A DNA stretch of 64,000 nucleotides from Acetivibrio saccincola (GTDB lineage: Bacteria; Bacillota; Clostridia; Acetivibrionales; Acetivibrionaceae). Below, in pieces: positions 26,491 through 34,731 of the stretch. Every line of letters begins with the position of its first letter. Within the stretch, counting starts at the first letter, position 1. The position numbers and the translations under genes were made by a program. Under the pieces are notes generated by a model, which saw nothing but the letters and a program-made list of their open reading frames with translations, did no database searches and was not told where the DNA came from. The stretch lies in the NCBI RefSeq assembly GCF_002844395.1, contig NZ_CP025197.1, positions 2,108,001 through 2,172,000 of the forward strand, read 5' to 3'.

Positions 26491-27586
26491 TTGGAACTGC
26501 CCCTTTCTTTTTTTTAATCAACAATGCAGCCATTAAAAGAATTATTGGCATACCAAAAGTAACTATCCAGGCATAAGCCCTGAAAATCTGGCTTTCCAAC
26601 TGAAAAACCCTCATCATGCTTTCAGGTATTAAAGCAAATGTAAAAACCAGTACAGACACAGGTAAAATAAGGGGTGTATAATACTCTAGTCTGAAAGTCT
26701 TTTTAAAAACATATACTATAAAAAATAACAAAATGCTGAGGTAAATAAAGGCAGATGCAACCCATGCAAATACAAAAATAGATTCAATTCTTGTAAAAAA
26801 CCTTCCCCAATCAATGGTCCTGGCCAATGTGTACATGGGCATGGTAAATTCAGTGGATGCAGGGTATGGGATTGAAAGTGTATAAATTAATGCACCTACG
26901 GTTAAGAAAAAACCTGATAAAAGTATGCTGTAAAACCCGGTTTTTCTAAAACAATCATAACTATTTAAAAAAGGCGGCAAAATAAAAAGTATGCTGATCC
27001 CTGAAAAAATTGATACATTTGGTATTCCTTTTATAAAAATATTATTTACACCACTACCCATAAGGGGAAATAAATTGGTTAAGTTAAAGTTGGGTATTAT
27101 TCCTATTATTATAAGTATAAAAGCCGCTGCTACAATTGGAACAATAATAGCAGAAAACCTGGTGATTGGCTCTATTCCATAAAATGCAGCAGTTATCATT
27201 CCAATAAGAAAAAAAAGCATAACAAAACCTATGGGGGTTTTATCCAGTGTAATTATTTTAACTCTGTCGCTAAACTCCCTTAATACACTTGGAGCTATAA
27301 ACATATAATCAATTATAATTATCAATCCAATTAAAATTCTTCCTATATTGCCTCCTACATATTCACCTATATCTATAATATCTTTTCCCTGAAAATTTTT
27401 GTACATTTTTGATATAATTGTAAAAAGGAGAAGTGAAAGAACCGTTAAATATACTATTAAAATCCACCCTGCCGTACCTGCTTTTTCTGCTACAAAACGC
27501 GGAAAACTTATAAACAGCTGAGTTGTCATTACAATTATTAAAAGTGATGTTGTTTCTACTTTCCCAAATACAATTTTACTTTCCAC
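26474..27586 (-). CDS. spore germination permease, GerB type
   Basis: 370 residues from a GTG with GGAGG 6 nt upstream. About ten membrane helices, starting VESKIVFGKVETTSLLIIVMTTQ. A longer open frame to 27691 overlaps gerA by 71 nt and lacks a site, so it is rejected. Shared family segments: AGWILIVYLTVLS, RFFTRIESIFVFAWVASAF. It is 34 nt downstream of gerA. With GerA and GerC it forms the standard germinant receptor; the germinant cannot be read from sequence. Confidence 0.93.
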   Translation of the reverse strand: MESKIVFGKVETTSLLIIVMTTQLFISFPRFVAEKAGTAGWILIVYLTVLSLLLFTIISKMYKNFQGKDIIDIGEYVGGNIGRILIGLIIIIDYMFIAPSVLREFSDRVKIITLDKTPIGFVMLFFLIGMITAAFYGIEPITRFSAIIVPIVAAAFILIIIGIIPNFNLTNLFPLMGSGVNNIFIKGIPNVSIFSGISILFILPPFLNSYDCFRKTGFYSILLSGFFLTVGALIYTLSIPYPASTEFTMPMYTLARTIDWGRFFTRIESIFVFAWVASAFIYLSILLFFIVYVFKKTFRLEYYTPLILPVSVLVFTFALIPESMMRVFQLESQIFRAYAWIVTFGMPIILLMAALLIKKKKGAVPNEKNS

Positions 27587-27620
27587 TATAATCCTCCACT
27601 TTCTTATATATTTGATGCCT

Positions 27621-29363
27621 TTAACGCTTCTTTTTTTCTCTCTCTGCCCATTCCCTTGAAATTTTAGGCTGTTTTCTTTGTTTCTGTACATTAAGATAAT
27701 CCGGTCGATTTTCCTGTTTCCAAATGGGACTTCTTAAAAGCTTATCTGTAACCCCGTCACTTGTTCTAGGACCTAGTGGTGCCATAAAAGGCACACCAAA
27801 GGATTTTGAACTCACCAGTATTATCCCATGTACAAAAATGCCCAAAGTAATTCCTAAAAATCCTGTAAGTGCGGCCAATATAATGTATACAAACCTTAAT
27901 ATCCTGAATGAAAAAGCATGGGCAAAATTAGGTACTGCAAAAGACCCTATTCCTGTAACAGCAACTATAATTATAAGTATTGGGCTTACAATATTTGCAG
28001 CAACTGCAGCTTGACCTAAAATTAATGCACCGATAATACCAAGGGTAGGACCTATAGGACCTGGAATTCTAATACCCGCCTCTCTTATAAGTTCAAAGGC
28101 AAACTCCATTATAAGAATTTCCATAACAGAGGGAAAGGGTACTGCCTCCCTTGATGACTCAATAGCAATTAAAAGGTCTGTTGGAATCATTTCATGGTGA
28201 AAATTAGTTATTGCAACATAAAGACCGGGTAAAAGCAGGGACAGTATAACTGCAACAAATCTTACAATCCTGAAAAGGTTAGAATAGGGAAACCTTACAT
28301 ATGCATCTTCCGGTGAGTGAAGAAGGTCACTGTTGGTTATAGGCATTATAAGGGCAAAGGGACTTCCATGCATAAGAATAGCCAGCCTCCCCTGGGCAAT
28401 CATATTTGCAGTTCTGTCAGGTCTCTCTGTTGACAACATTTGAGGCTGGGGTAAAAATGTACTGTCTTCTAAAAGCTGTTCTAGCTCTCCTGAATCAAAA
28501 ATGAAATCTACATTTATATTATTAAGCCTTCTCCTGGCTTCTTCAACTAAGGACTCATTGGCAATATCCTTAATATACATAAGGGCACATGGAGTTTTAC
28601 TTCTTCTGCCAACTTTAAAATTTTCAACCACCAGATTCTCATCCTTCAAAGTCTTTCTTACAAGGGCGGTATTTATTCTCAAACCCTCTGTAAATGCTTC
28701 CTGAGGACCTCTTATAACAATTTCTGTTATAGGTTTGTCCACCTGCCTCTGTACCCACCCCTTTACATCACATGCAAAGGCACAGTCTATTTCATCGATA
28801 AAAAGCCCTGCTCCCCCGAAGTTTACCTCCTCTATGACATCATTCATTTTTTTTGTCATTTTTACTTGGCTGTGAGAAATCAGGTGATTATTTATATACT
28901 GGGCCAAATCCTTTTCTTTTCCCTTCACTTCAACATTTGAAAGAAGCATAAGGGGTTTTAAAATGTGAGAATCCACTATATTTGAATCAACCATCCCGTC
29001 AAATAAAACTATAAATGCATCGAGATTCTTATCCTTTGCCACCACTTTAAATTCTCTTATTATAAGATCCCCGTTATCAGGATAGTTGTACGTTTTTTTT
29101 ATATATTCCAAATTCTTATTTATATCCTTGCTTACTTCCTCTAATTCATCAGATTCATCTTCTTTTTTGCCTTTAGGTGAAAAAAAACTGCTTATTATTC
29201 CCCCTTTTTTACTATCGGTACTTCTAAGTTCTTCTTTTTCTTGCCTTGTTTCTTCTATAAGTTCTTCTTTTTCTTGCCTTGTCTCTTCTAAAATAAAGGC
29301 TTCTTTTTCTTCAGGTTCTTTAAATAAAAAAACATTTTGCAGGAATTTTTTTAAATTCGCCAA
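27621..29363 (-). CDS. spore germination protein, GerA type
   Basis: About 580 residues. A long charged cytoplasmic N-terminal region (about 1-85) contains a tandem 11-residue repeat (EETRQEKEELI then EETRQEKEELR). The soluble GerA N-terminal domain (about 85-330) and the membrane domain with about five helices (about 360-530) follow. Family motifs: IRGPQEAFTEGLR, GRLAILMHGSPFALIMP, SPEDAYVRFPYSN. GerA forms oligomeric channels in the spore inner membrane that release cations on germinant binding. Two starts are possible: GTG at 29372 abuts the site AAGGAG, and TTG at 29363 lies 8 nt from it, so I prefer the latter. First gene of the five-gene operon. Confidence 0.93.
   Translation of the reverse strand: MANLKKFLQNVFLFKEPEEKEAFILEETRQEKEELIEETRQEKEELRSTDSKKGGIISSFFSPKGKKEDESDELEEVSKDINKNLEYIKKTYNYPDNGDLIIREFKVVAKDKNLDAFIVLFDGMVDSNIVDSHILKPLMLLSNVEVKGKEKDLAQYINNHLISHSQVKMTKKMNDVIEEVNFGGAGLFIDEIDCAFACDVKGWVQRQVDKPITEIVIRGPQEAFTEGLRINTALVRKTLKDENLVVENFKVGRRSKTPCALMYIKDIANESLVEEARRRLNNINVDFIFDSGELEQLLEDSTFLPQPQMLSTERPDRTANMIAQGRLAILMHGSPFALIMPITNSDLLHSPEDAYVRFPYSNLFRIVRFVAVILSLLLPGLYVAITNFHHEMIPTDLLIAIESSREAVPFPSVMEILIMEFAFELIREAGIRIPGPIGPTLGIIGALILGQAAVAANIVSPILIIIVAVTGIGSFAVPNFAHAFSFRILRFVYIILAALTGFLGITLGIFVHGIILVSSKSFGVPFMAPLGPRTSDGVTDKLLRSPIWKQENRPDYLNVQKQRKQPKISREWAEREKKKR
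29226..29291 (-). repeat. 33-bp in-frame tandem duplication inside gerA
   Basis: Two copies, 29226-29258 and 29259-29291, differ at only two positions and encode the 11-residue unit EETRQEKEEL(I/R). The near identity suggests a recent duplication or an unstable copy number. Confidence 0.85.
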
Positions 29364-29433
29364 ACACTCCACTCCTTTTTCCCGTCTTCACGGTTATTTT
29401 ATGTATAACAGGTGCTTTTTTAGCAACTAATCA

Positions 29434-29463
29434 TATTATGGATTTATCAGGACAGAAATATGC
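29434..29463 (-). promoter_or_regulatory. sigma-G promoter of the ger operon
   Basis: Leftward: -35 GCATA (29463-29459), an 18-nt spacer and -10 CATAATA (29440-29434), an exact match to the forespore sigma-G consensus with legal spacing. The gerA start is about 60 nt downstream. This fits expression of germinant receptors in the forespore. Confidence 0.75.
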
Positions 29464-29497
29464 AAATTAAAATTTAATAAAAAAACACTTTTTCGTA

Positions 29498-29526
29498 TTT
29501 ACATATTTAAAAAAATGTGCTATAAT
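29498..29526 (+). promoter_or_regulatory. sigma-A promoter of tRNA-Pro
   Basis: TTTACA (29498-29503), a 17-nt spacer and TATAAT (29521-29526), about 12 nt before the tRNA start. Confidence 0.8.
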
Positions 29527-29538
29527 TACTAATTGCAT

Positions 29539-29616
29539 CGGGGTGTAGCTCAGTTTGGTATGAGTGCTTGCTTGGGGTGCAAGAGGTCGCTGGTTCAAAT
29601 CCAGTCACTCCGACCA
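29539..29616 (+). tRNA. tRNA-Pro (anticodon GGG)
   Basis: 78 nt. The acceptor stem is CGGGGTG with CACTCCG (one G-T pair), the discriminator is A and CCA is encoded. The anticodon stem CTTGC/GCAAG encloses TTGGGGT, giving GGG. The T-arm has GGTTCAAATCC. Confidence 0.95.
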
Positions 29617-29623
29617 CAGTGAT

Positions 29624-29660
29624 AAAGCGTGTTACAGAGAATTTGTAACACGCTTTTTCC
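29624..29660 (+). terminator. terminator of tRNA-Pro
   Basis: A 13-bp perfect stem (AAAGCGTGTTACA with TGTAACACGCTTT) has a 7-nt loop and a T-rich tail. Confidence 0.88.
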
Positions 29661-29665
29661 TTTCC

Positions 29666-29687
29666 GTTTGTACCTAGTTTGTACCTA
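29666..29687. repeat. 11-bp tandem direct repeat after tRNA-Pro
   Basis: GTTTGTACCTA occurs twice in a row (29666-29676 and 29677-29687), 50 nt after the tRNA 3' end. It could be debris of an integration event at the tRNA, but no integrase or second att copy was seen. Confidence 0.5.
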
Positions 29688-29822
29688 ATTTGCAACATTA
29701 TAAATAAATATCAGTTAGACAATTCCTTAAAATTACTTTCTGGATTTTTTAATGAATAAAATTATAAAAATATGTTGATAATTAAAATAGGAAATTCAGA
29801 CTATTTTAAGGAGGATAATAAT

Positions 29823-30626
29823 ATGTCAAATGATGAGGCATCATTAAGCGGGCCTCTAAGGCGTAGTAGAAAGCACCGGTTTTTTAAAAGGTTTTTGACG
29901 TATTTTTTGTTTGCAGCTGTAGGTATTCTTACGGTAATTAATTTAAGTATATACAGCTGGTATAGCGAAACTAAAAAAAATTATCAGGAAGCTTTTTTAA
30001 AGGCGGAGAATGCATCTTATGAAAACAGCAATTTAACAGCTGAAAATGAAGCTTTAAAAAATGACTACAATCTCTTAAAGAAAGAATACGAAAAAATTTT
30101 AAAGCAAAATGAAGAAATATCAGAACTTATACAAGAATTGAAAGATAAAAATGAGGAATTAGAAAAAATCAATAAGGAACTTGTTGAGGACAATATAGAA
30201 CTTCAAAATTCTCTAAAAACCGCTGCCTCAATTGGCATTAAACCTCAAAGCTACACAAATTTTGAAGGAATAAGTACCAGAGGCAGTATAGAAAGAGGGG
30301 AGTATATAGGAAAATTCCTTGGCACTTTCTATACGCCAAGTGCAGCAGAATGCGGCAACAATAAAGGTATCACCAGATCAGGGCACCCTATAATACCAGG
30401 AATATCCGTTGCAATTGATGAAGAATACTGGCCCTTTGGAACAATCTTTTATATTAAAGGTTTGGGATATACAGTGGCTATGGACACCGGAAGCGCCATA
30501 AAGGGAAAATATAGGTTTGATTTTGCGGTATTTGATAAAGACTTTGCAAATAAAATGGGAAAATCCTATTGGGATGTTTACCTAGTTAAATTAGGAAATG
30601 GTAAAATAGAAGACATTTCCTTTTAA
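29823..30626 (+). CDS. 3D-domain cell-wall protein with coiled coil
   Basis: 267 residues from the ATG with GGAGG 8 nt upstream (an earlier in-frame ATG at 29772 lacks a site). Order: basic N-terminus, one membrane helix (about 25-45), a long coiled coil rich in Glu, Lys, Leu and Asn (about 50-135), and a 3D domain (about 165-265). The name-giving three Asp are visible in AMDTGSAIKGKYRFDFAVFD. The 3D fold is a double-psi barrel like MltA and occurs in wall-remodelling proteins such as resuscitation and spore germination factors, so a lytic or wall-binding role outside the membrane is inferred. It converges with the SEC-C gene, 3 nt between stops. Confidence 0.88.
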   Translation: MSNDEASLSGPLRRSRKHRFFKRFLTYFLFAAVGILTVINLSIYSWYSETKKNYQEAFLKAENASYENSNLTAENEALKNDYNLLKKEYEKILKQNEEISELIQELKDKNEELEKINKELVEDNIELQNSLKTAASIGIKPQSYTNFEGISTRGSIERGEYIGKFLGTFYTPSAAECGNNKGITRSGHPIIPGISVAIDEEYWPFGTIFYIKGLGYTVAMDTGSAIKGKYRFDFAVFDKDFANKMGKSYWDVYLVKLGNGKIEDISF

Positions 30627-30629
30627 ATA

Positions 30630-31679
30630 TCACTTATTTTTTCTTCTCCTTAAGCAGCAGTTTTTGTACTTTTTACCACTTCCGCAAGAACACAGCTCAT
30701 TTAGCTGTTCCTTGCTGCATTTAACAAAAGGTATGCTGATTAATTTATCACAATACTCTTCTTCAAATTCTTCCCCGCAGTCAAATCCGCCTTCCTCAAT
30801 TTCTTCATCTTCTATATAATGCATTCCTTCATTTCTAAGCCATTCTTCATCCGGGAATTGTGAAAATTTATAAAATTCATCATCATAATAATCATTGGCA
30901 TAATACTCATCATTATCATCATACTCATCATTTAAAATAAATCCGCCAATCCATTCTTCCAATGAAAGAACATCTTCTTTATCAATAAAAAAATATTTTT
31001 TTTCCTCTTTAAGCTCCCTTAATACTTCCCTGGAAGTCTTTTTTAAATTATTGTCTAATAAATCCCAATCCACCAAAAAACCATCTATTTTCCTATCCCT
31101 TATTGCCTGTTCAATATCGCCAATAAGTCCCTTAGGGTGAATTAACCCGCAGCAGTAAGGTAAAACTTCCCATATATAACTGTAGTCTTTTTCAAGCTTC
31201 CCATTCATAAGTTCTTTAAAATAAAAAACCAGTTCTTCTCTTTTTAATTCTTCTTCATTTAACAATACTAAAAGGGCTTCTAATGCTTCACATCTGATAA
31301 ACTCATCAATCATGGAGTTTTCAATTATTCCTTTTAATGGATTTATATCCCCATCACACACCGATGCCAAAATGTTTTTCAGCTCCTCTGTCACTATATC
31401 CCCAAGCAGCCCGTAAACAACTTCATCCCTGAAGCTTAGAAGCTGTATAATCCCTTTATATGCCCTTTTTTCACGAAAATACGCCAGCAAGTAAATGGCT
31501 GGAAAGTGAATTAAGTATTTATTATCTTTATATAGTTTCTCTGCATTATTTACAGTGTACTCCAGTATATATAGAAGTTCCGGTATTGCTTCATCCTTGT
31601 GTTCTAAAGCATATTTTACTTGTTCAGAAGGATAGAGGTCATCAAACCTTTCATATCCTTTGAATATTTTTAGCTCCAT
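30630..31679 (-). CDS. DUF1186-like helical repeat protein with C-terminal SEC-C zinc motif
   Basis: 349 residues. The N-terminal part (about 15-240) is alpha-helical and HEAT-like, with the look of DUF1186. A very acidic Asp/Tyr/Glu-rich stretch follows (about 250-315), and the chain ends in a SEC-C zinc finger, CSCGSGKKYKNCC. SEC-C motifs bind zinc and occur at the end of SecA and in many stand-alone proteins. No enzyme motif is seen; an adaptor or chaperone-like role is guesswork. AAGGAG lies before the ATG. Confidence 0.82.
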   Translation of the reverse strand: MELKIFKGYERFDDLYPSEQVKYALEHKDEAIPELLYILEYTVNNAEKLYKDNKYLIHFPAIYLLAYFREKRAYKGIIQLLSFRDEVVYGLLGDIVTEELKNILASVCDGDINPLKGIIENSMIDEFIRCEALEALLVLLNEEELKREELVFYFKELMNGKLEKDYSYIWEVLPYCCGLIHPKGLIGDIEQAIRDRKIDGFLVDWDLLDNNLKKTSREVLRELKEEKKYFFIDKEDVLSLEEWIGGFILNDEYDDNDEYYANDYYDDEFYKFSQFPDEEWLRNEGMHYIEDEEIEEGGFDCGEEFEEEYCDKLISIPFVKCSKEQLNELCSCGSGKKYKNCCLRRRKNK

Positions 31680-31786
31680 AATACATCTCCTTTTATAACT
31701 TAAAACTCTATAAAATTGAAGGTGATTTTAAACACCTCTAAATATTTTACATTATACCATCTGTAATAACAATATAAATTTATTTT

Positions 31787-32335
31787 CTAAAGCTGTCTCT
31801 TATAAGTGTCTATTATGCTAACTGCATCTTTGTATATTTCATAGTTAAGTTTTGATTTCATTAATTTTACAAAAGATAAAAACCCCACCAGATATATATG
31901 AATTTTCATCTCCGTTTCACTGGTATATAAAATCAGCTCCAATGTTTTTTGGTTAAAAATTACTCTTTTTATATCCTTCCACATAATTTGTTTTTTTCTT
32001 CTCAGTATATTATAATAAGTTATTTTCTCTTCATCTGCCATAATACAGACATTAACCGATAATAAAAAAAGAATCCCCCCTAATATTAAAAATATCACAG
32101 GCAGTGCAATGGTCTTAATTTCTTCGCTAAATTCTCCGGTTTTTAAGCCTGAAATTATAATAATTGCCATAGAAACTAAAACAATAAAAAAGCCTGCCAC
32201 ACCATAAATTTTATTCATCTTTAAAACTATAGCACCATCTTTAACTGCTGCTTTTTTCTCGGTGCCTGACATTAAATATCTCACTAAAAACAAAGCCACC
32301 ACAGCCATCATCATGACTATTTTTGCATAATTCAT
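31787..32335 (-). CDS. membrane protein with PH-like C-terminal domain
   Basis: About 182 residues from MNYAKIVMM (GGAGG 7 nt upstream; a start seven codons earlier lacks a site). Helices lie at about 3-20, 43-63 and 78-100. The C-terminal 80 residues, beginning near MADEEKITYYNILRRKKQIMWKDIKRV, have the strand pattern of bacterial PH domains. The pattern call is tentative and the function unknown. Probably monocistronic. Confidence 0.7.
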   Translation of the reverse strand: MNYAKIVMMMAVVALFLVRYLMSGTEKKAAVKDGAIVLKMNKIYGVAGFFIVLVSMAIIIISGLKTGEFSEEIKTIALPVIFLILGGILFLLSVNVCIMADEEKITYYNILRRKKQIMWKDIKRVIFNQKTLELILYTSETEMKIHIYLVGFLSFVKLMKSKLNYEIYKDAVSIIDTYKRQL

Positions 32336-32798
32336 GAAAAATCCTCCATTTCCCAACCTTCAATTACAGACCAAAATTTTTTAAAACAATTTTATTATAA
32401 TAATATAATACTTTAAAATCCAGCTTTTTAGCAAGTTTGACCAATAATTTTTTAAAAAAAGCAAGTCATATTATTACATTTTATGATATAATAGATTGTG
32501 TACAACAAAATACATTATAAAATATATTTTATTTGCAATGTAATCTTATTGTTATTGGGGATAAAACTTTTGTCTATATTCCAAAAGTAAACTTATTTAG
32601 CTTAAAGTTAATACAGGGTTTATATATAATTAACCTGTATTGTCTGCAAATAAAAACAGCATTTTGTATTTTAATTTATAAAAGATAATTTTAAAAAACA
32701 GGATAGTTTATATCTTTTGGCTTAAACATATTCTTTTTCTTTTTTATACCCATTAACATGAGATTATATTTGTTGTATAAAAATTTAGGGGTGAAAGG
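32336..32798. other. long intergenic region upstream of the aminomutase gene
   Basis: About 460 nt without a gene. A TATAAT at about 32488-32493 would give an mRNA leader near 300 nt. In it I see a hairpin CTTTTG/CAAAAG near 32571-32591 and an imperfect inverted repeat with ACAGGGTT and AACCTGT near 32615-32640. I do not recognise any known riboswitch class. Confidence 0.4.
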
Positions 32799-34067
32799 AT
32801 GTTGATAATGGAAATGCAATGTAGAAGCAAAAGAGAATTTGCCTTAAAAAGGGCTGAGGAACTTAAAGAACGTATTAAAGACTATAATGATGTAAAAGAC
32901 ACAATACCTCGTGGAATGTCTCCTTTCCAGGAAGAAAAAATATTAGAAAAAAAGAAAAAAATCCTCTCTCTTTTAAATGCAACTGAAGAGGATTGGAACA
33001 ACTGGAAATGGCAAATGAAAAACAGAATAAGCAATGTAGATTTACTTTCAAAAATCATCAAATTAAAGGACTCTGAAATTGAAGCTATTAAAAAAGTTGA
33101 AAAAAAATTCAGATGGGCAATATCTCCTTATTATGCCTCTTTAATAGATGACAACCCCCTTAACCCTGTAAAACTCCAATCAGTACCTTCCTACTGTGAA
33201 TTAGACACTGCCAATGGGCTTTTTGACCCTATGGGGGAAGAATATACAAATCCTGCCGGATCTATAACAAGGAGATATCCGGACAGGTTAATTATAAACA
33301 CCACCAATGTCTGCGCCATGTACTGCAGGCACTGCCAGAGGAGAAGAAATATCGGCACTTTAGATAAGCATACACCAAAAGAACTGCTTAAAGAATCAAT
33401 AGAATACATTAAAAACAACCCTGAAATAAGGGATGTTCTGATAACAGGCGGTGACCCCCTTACACTGTCTGATTCTGCACTTGACAGGCTTTTAGAAGAA
33501 GTTTATTCAATACCTACAGTTGAATGCATAAGACTTGGGTCAAGAACATTAGTCACAATGCCTCAAAGAATTACAGATGATTTAATTAATATTTTGAAAA
33601 AATACCCCCCTATTTATCTTAATACTCATTTTAACCACCCGTTGGAAGTTACTAAAGAGGCAAAGGCAGCTTGTGATAAGCTTGCAGATAATGGAATTGT
33701 TTTAGGGAACCAAGCGGTTCTTTTAAATGGTGTAAACAACGACAAATACGTTATGCGCCTTTTAAATCACGAGCTTTTAAAATGCAGGGTACGCCCCTAT
33801 TATATCTTCCATGCAAAACCTGTTGCCGGAACAACGCACTTTAACACTTCAATTGATGACGGCATTGAAATAATTGAATACTTACGGGGCTATACATCCG
33901 GTCTTGCAGTACCAACTTATATTTTGAATGCACCGGGTGGAAATGGTAAAACCCCAATTGCACCGGAGTATGTTATATCCAGAGGCAAAAATACTGTGAA
34001 AATCAGGACTTGGGAAGGAAAGGTACTTGAGCATCCAAATTATCCTACCAAGGATATAAAAATTTAA
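32799..34067 (+). CDS. eam: glutamate 2,3-aminomutase (radical SAM, KamA family)
   Basis: 422 residues. The radical-SAM cluster is Cys172-x3-Cys176-x2-Cys179 (VCAMYCRHCQRR). The PLP lysine is Lys384 in GGNGKTP. Lysine 2,3-aminomutase from C. subterminale uses Asp293 and Asp330 to hold the substrate side chain, with PLP lysine 337. Those three positions align here at a constant offset of 47 as Lys340, Asn377 and Lys384. Asp-to-Lys and Asp-to-Asn are exactly the replacements that mark glutamate 2,3-aminomutase, so the product should be beta-glutamate, a compatible solute. The C-terminus lacks the extra zinc-binding tail of KamA. Start: ATG 32799 or 32808, both near GGGGTGAAAGG. Single gene. Confidence 0.9.
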   Translation: MLIMEMQCRSKREFALKRAEELKERIKDYNDVKDTIPRGMSPFQEEKILEKKKKILSLLNATEEDWNNWKWQMKNRISNVDLLSKIIKLKDSEIEAIKKVEKKFRWAISPYYASLIDDNPLNPVKLQSVPSYCELDTANGLFDPMGEEYTNPAGSITRRYPDRLIINTTNVCAMYCRHCQRRRNIGTLDKHTPKELLKESIEYIKNNPEIRDVLITGGDPLTLSDSALDRLLEEVYSIPTVECIRLGSRTLVTMPQRITDDLINILKKYPPIYLNTHFNHPLEVTKEAKAACDKLADNGIVLGNQAVLLNGVNNDKYVMRLLNHELLKCRVRPYYIFHAKPVAGTTHFNTSIDDGIEIIEYLRGYTSGLAVPTYILNAPGGNGKTPIAPEYVISRGKNTVKIRTWEGKVLEHPNYPTKDIKI

Positions 34068-34133
34068 TGGTTGGTGAAATTTAAAAGTTAAGGGAAACTT
34101 AAAAGTAAACATAGGATAAAGGGAATATGAGAA

Positions 34134-34170
34134 AAATTATGGGGAAGCTTTTTAAGAGAAATGCTTCCCC
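34134..34170 (-). terminator. terminator downstream of rnhA
   Basis: An 8-bp perfect stem (GGGGAAGC with GCTTCCCC) is followed leftward by an AT-rich tail with five T. It lies 7 nt after the rnhA stop. Confidence 0.75.
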
Positions 34171-34176
34171 TGCCTA

Positions 34177-34695
34177 TTATATATCCATTTTTATCTGTTC
34201 TTGTTCTTCCTCCTCTTCAGGTCTTACATCCTCCGGCAAATTTTTACCCTCTGCAGCTTTTGTGGCAAGCTCATCACATCTTTCATTTAAGTCAATGCCC
34301 GCATGTCCTTTCACCCATTCGAATTGCACATTGTGAGAGTCCATGGCATTAAGCAGCCTTTTCCACAAATCTATATTTTTTACCTTTGACTTTCTACTTG
34401 CACTTCTATGCCAGTCAAACTTTTTCCACTTGTCCACCCAGCCTAAGTTAATGGCATCAACAATATACTTAGAATCAGAGTATACCTTTACATTACAAGG
34501 CCTTTTTAATGCTTCCAATGCAACAATTACTGCCATTAACTCCATTCTGTTATTGGTTGTGTTTTTAAAACCTCCGGATAGTTCTTTTTTGTAGACTTTT
34601 CCATTTTTCTCATGTAACAAAACCGCCCCGTACCCGCCGGGACCATTGGGATTGTCCAGACAAGCCCCGTCTGTATAAATTGTAACTTCCTCCAA
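34177..34695 (-). CDS. rnhA: ribonuclease HI
   Basis: 172 residues from a TTG with GAGGTGA 5-6 nt upstream; a GTG at 34704 abuts the site and is less likely. It degrades RNA in RNA-DNA hybrids. The DEDD active site is visible: Asp in IYTDGAC, Glu in NRMELMAV, Asp in VYSDSKY and Asp near NERCDELA. An acidic tail (EVRPEEEEEQEQ) is unusual for the family. It is downstream of nrdD-nrdG and could be read with them. Confidence 0.94.
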   Translation of the reverse strand: MEEVTIYTDGACLDNPNGPGGYGAVLLHEKNGKVYKKELSGGFKNTTNNRMELMAVIVALEALKRPCNVKVYSDSKYIVDAINLGWVDKWKKFDWHRSASRKSKVKNIDLWKRLLNAMDSHNVQFEWVKGHAGIDLNERCDELATKAAEGKNLPEDVRPEEEEEQEQIKMDI

Positions 34696-34731
34696 AAAAA
34701 TCACCTCAAAATAATGTGCCTGGCTTTTAAT

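Noticed and set aside
26474-27691. Longer GerB start at 27691
   Set aside because: It overlaps gerA by 71 nt with no ribosome binding site; the GTG at 27586 has GGAGG at proper spacing.
29507-29698. 63-residue minus-strand frame over tRNA-Pro with VTGFEPATS-like text
   Set aside because: It is the antisense of the tRNA; this text is a well-known spurious translation of tRNA regions.
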